Positions 6,303 through 7,387 of a stretch of 7,387 nt of DNA are shown here, one piece after another (the first letter of the stretch is position 1; each line of letters starts with the position of its first letter). The DNA is from Bacteroidota bacterium. Lineage in GTDB: Bacteria > Bacteroidota > Rhodothermia > Rhodothermales > Rubricoccaceae. Position numbers and translations under genes: made by a program. The stretch is from the NCBI GenBank assembly GCA_022564455.1, contig JADFLK010000102.1, positions 1 through 7,387 on the forward strand. The letters run 5' to 3'. A model generated the notes under the pieces. The model was not told the DNA's origin. It saw only the letters and a list, made by a program, of their open reading frames with translations, and ran no database searches.

Positions 6303-7277
6303 ATGGACGACAAGCTCGACTGCATTATCGTAGGGGGAGGCATCGCCGGGCTGGCGGCGGCGATGACGCTGGCGCGTGCAGACGCGCGGTTTCTCCTCAT
6401 CGAACGGGGCGAATGGAGCGGCGCGAAGAACGTCTCCGGTGGTGTGCTGTGGGGAACGGATCTGAACCGGCTCGTTCCCAATTATTGGGAGGAGGAGGAC
6501 GCGGGCTTCGAGCGGTTCGTGAACCATCGGCGGCTCACGTTCATGGACGAAGGCGCAGCGTTCACGCTCGATTTCAAATCCGACCACTTTAACCAGACGC
6601 CCTATACGGGCCTCACAGTCCTGCGCTCGCGTTTTGATGCATGGCTCGCGGGCAAGGTGCAGGAGGCCATCGACCAGAGCACGCAGGCCGAAGAGTCCTT
6701 CCTTGCCACCGACATTTTAGTCGAGGAAGTCTTGATGGAGGACGGCAGGGCCGTGGGTATCCGGGCTGGAGAGGAGACCTTTCACGCCGATTGCGTGATC
6801 CTCGCCGAGGGCGTCAACAATCTGCTCACGCGGCAGGTTGGCCTGCAGACCGAGTACGTCCCGGCCGACGGCCTCGCGGTGGGCGTCAAGGAAGTCATCC
6901 AGTTCGACCAGAAGGTGCTGGAAGATCGCTTTCAACTTTCTGAGAACAGCGGCCTCACCAACGAGTTCGTCGGTTACGCCTCGGGCGGGGTGGAGGGCGG
7001 CGGATTCCTCTACACCAATCGAGATACGCTCTCCGTGGGTCTCGTGCTCGGCATCGCCGACCTCCGCGACAAAAAGCTCAAGCCCTACGATCTCCTCAAC
7101 GAGTTCAAGCAGCACCCCGCCATCGCCGACCAACTGCGGGGTGGCGAGGTGCTGGAGTACAACGCCAAAGTGGTCTCCACCGGCGACATGTCCATCATGC
7201 CCAAGGAGATCTACACCGACGGCCTGGGCTACAGCCGGGAGGACCTGGAATGCCTGAAACAACTGGACGTTATCTGA
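6303..7277 (+). CDS. fixC: FixC/ETF-quinone oxidoreductase-like flavoprotein, C-terminally truncated with a foreign tail
   Basis: The intact family passes electrons from ETF to the quinone pool at the membrane. The N-terminus has a Rossmann FAD site, DCIIVGGGIAGLAAA (G11, G13, G16), with E34 at the end of the second strand, then the family-typical GAKNVSGGVLWG (40-49). Further matches are the PYTGLTVLRSRFDAWLA and GFLYTNRDTLSVGLVLG segments. FixC-type similarity runs to about IYTDGL (303-308). Family members then continue with a LxxGDAAG FAD motif and about 100 more residues; here the protein instead ends GYSREDLECLKQLDVI at 324. That ending resembles the C-terminus of CaiB/BaiF CoA-transferases. 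Loss of the GDAAG motif and C-terminal quinone/membrane part predicts an inactive product, so this may be a pseudogene or an assembly join. No fixX ferredoxin gene follows. It starts 30 bases after etfA. The fixC versus ETF-QO label rests on overall resemblance. Confidence 0.85.
   Translation: MDDKLDCIIVGGGIAGLAAAMTLARADARFLLIERGEWSGAKNVSGGVLWGTDLNRLVPNYWEEEDAGFERFVNHRRLTFMDEGAAFTLDFKSDHFNQTPYTGLTVLRSRFDAWLAGKVQEAIDQSTQAEESFLATDILVEEVLMEDGRAVGIRAGEETFHADCVILAEGVNNLLTRQVGLQTEYVPADGLAVGVKEVIQFDQKVLEDRFQLSENSGLTNEFVGYASGGVEGGGFLYTNRDTLSVGLVLGIADLRDKKLKPYDLLNEFKQHPAIADQLRGGEVLEYNAKVVSTGDMSIMPKEIYTDGLGYSREDLECLKQLDVI
7224..7277 (+). other. Apparent CaiB/BaiF C-terminal remnant fused to fixC
   Basis: The last 17 codons read LGYSREDLECLKQLDVI then stop. 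CaiB/BaiF CoA-transferases commonly end in a pattern LGYSxEEIxxLxxxGVI, which this matches closely, while no FixC protein ends this way to my knowledge. The junction lies within ggcctggg at about 7221-7228, where both parents could share a few bases. A CaiB/BaiF gene starts 46 bases after the stop, consistent with this remnant being the end of a first, deleted gene in a tandem pair. Confidence 0.6.
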
Positions 7278-7318
7278 GCAGGGCAGCGGGCAGGGCAGCG
7301 GGCAGGGCAGCGGGCAGG
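7278..7318. repeat. 12-bp tandem repeat, three copies plus a partial
   Basis: The unit gcagggcagcgg occurs exactly three times (7278-7289, 7290-7301, 7302-7313), followed by gcagg. It begins immediately after the fixC stop codon and ends 5 bases before the ATG of the next gene, filling the intergenic space. Copy number could vary by slippage. Confidence 0.93.
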
Positions 7319-7323
7319 CCGGA

Positions 7324-7387
7324 ATGACGTCCCTATTGCCCCTGAGCGGTATCCGAGTCCTGGACTCTACCTACGTTTTTGCCCTGC
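7324..7387 (+). CDS. CaiB/BaiF CoA-transferase family protein, N-terminal start (partial)
   Basis: The frame from ATG 7324 reads MTSLLPLSGIRVLDSTYVFAL and runs off the right edge. LPLxGIRVLDxT at the extreme N-terminus is the hallmark opening of class III (CaiB/BaiF) CoA-transferases, which move CoA between carboxylic acids. Only 21 residues are visible, so substrate and intactness are unknown. The start is preceded by a short ggccgga that could act as a weak ribosome-binding site. Its position behind an ETF operon suggests CoA-ester catabolism. Confidence 0.75.
   Translation, partial: MTSLLPLSGIRVLDSTYVFAL

Noticed and set aside
5471..6587. Two ~240-codon minus-strand open frames opposite etfA and fixC
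   Set aside because: They have biased low-complexity composition (S/T/A-rich or R/D-rich), as expected from the opposite strand of GC-rich coding DNA, and no homology is recognised.

Overview
The window looks like chromosomal DNA of a GC-rich bacterium of the FCB group, most plausibly the Rhodothermota/Rhodothermales or a near relative in Bacteroidota. The signs are a secreted peptidase ending in a type IX secretion-like sorting domain (YPNPFNP motif) after a VPVELLSF beta-sandwich, and a bacterial geranylgeranylglyceryl phosphate synthase. All genes read on the + strand. The placement is inferred from family resemblance; no search was run.

Layout. 1-431 is the 3' end of alaS (alanyl-tRNA synthetase), with a hairpin folding over its stop codon. 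594-2876 encodes a secreted FTP/PepSY-type zinc metallopeptidase of 760 residues, followed by a UUCG-capped terminator-like hairpin at 2901-2932. 2947-3792 encodes a GGGP synthase. 3793-3960 is non-coding: a purine-rich stretch followed by a pyrimidine-rich one, with no gene seen. 3961-4048 is tRNA-Ser(CGA) without an encoded CCA end.

4049-4501 holds no credible gene but is densely structured. It contains a 108-bp inverted-repeat element with 13-bp perfect ends, internal side hairpins and a 4-bp flanking duplication (MITE-like). It also contains two copies of a roughly 81-bp direct repeat, a long imperfect hairpin, and a 7-bp inverted repeat just before the next start codon.

4502-7277 is an electron-transfer-flavoprotein operon, etfB-etfA-fixC, with gaps of 46 and 30 bases. 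EtfA/EtfB form the FAD-carrying electron carrier, and a FixC/ETF-QO-type flavoprotein would normally pass its electrons to quinone. The fixC gene is abnormal: its FixC homology stops at about residue 308 and the last 16 residues look like the C-terminus of a CaiB/BaiF CoA-transferase. After a 12-bp tandem repeat (7278-7318), the start of a CaiB/BaiF CoA-transferase runs off the right edge. The best reading is that a deletion (or an assembly join) removed the end of fixC, any fixX, and most of one CaiB-type gene. Together the right half points to acyl-CoA/CoA-ester metabolism coupled to a flavin electron carrier.
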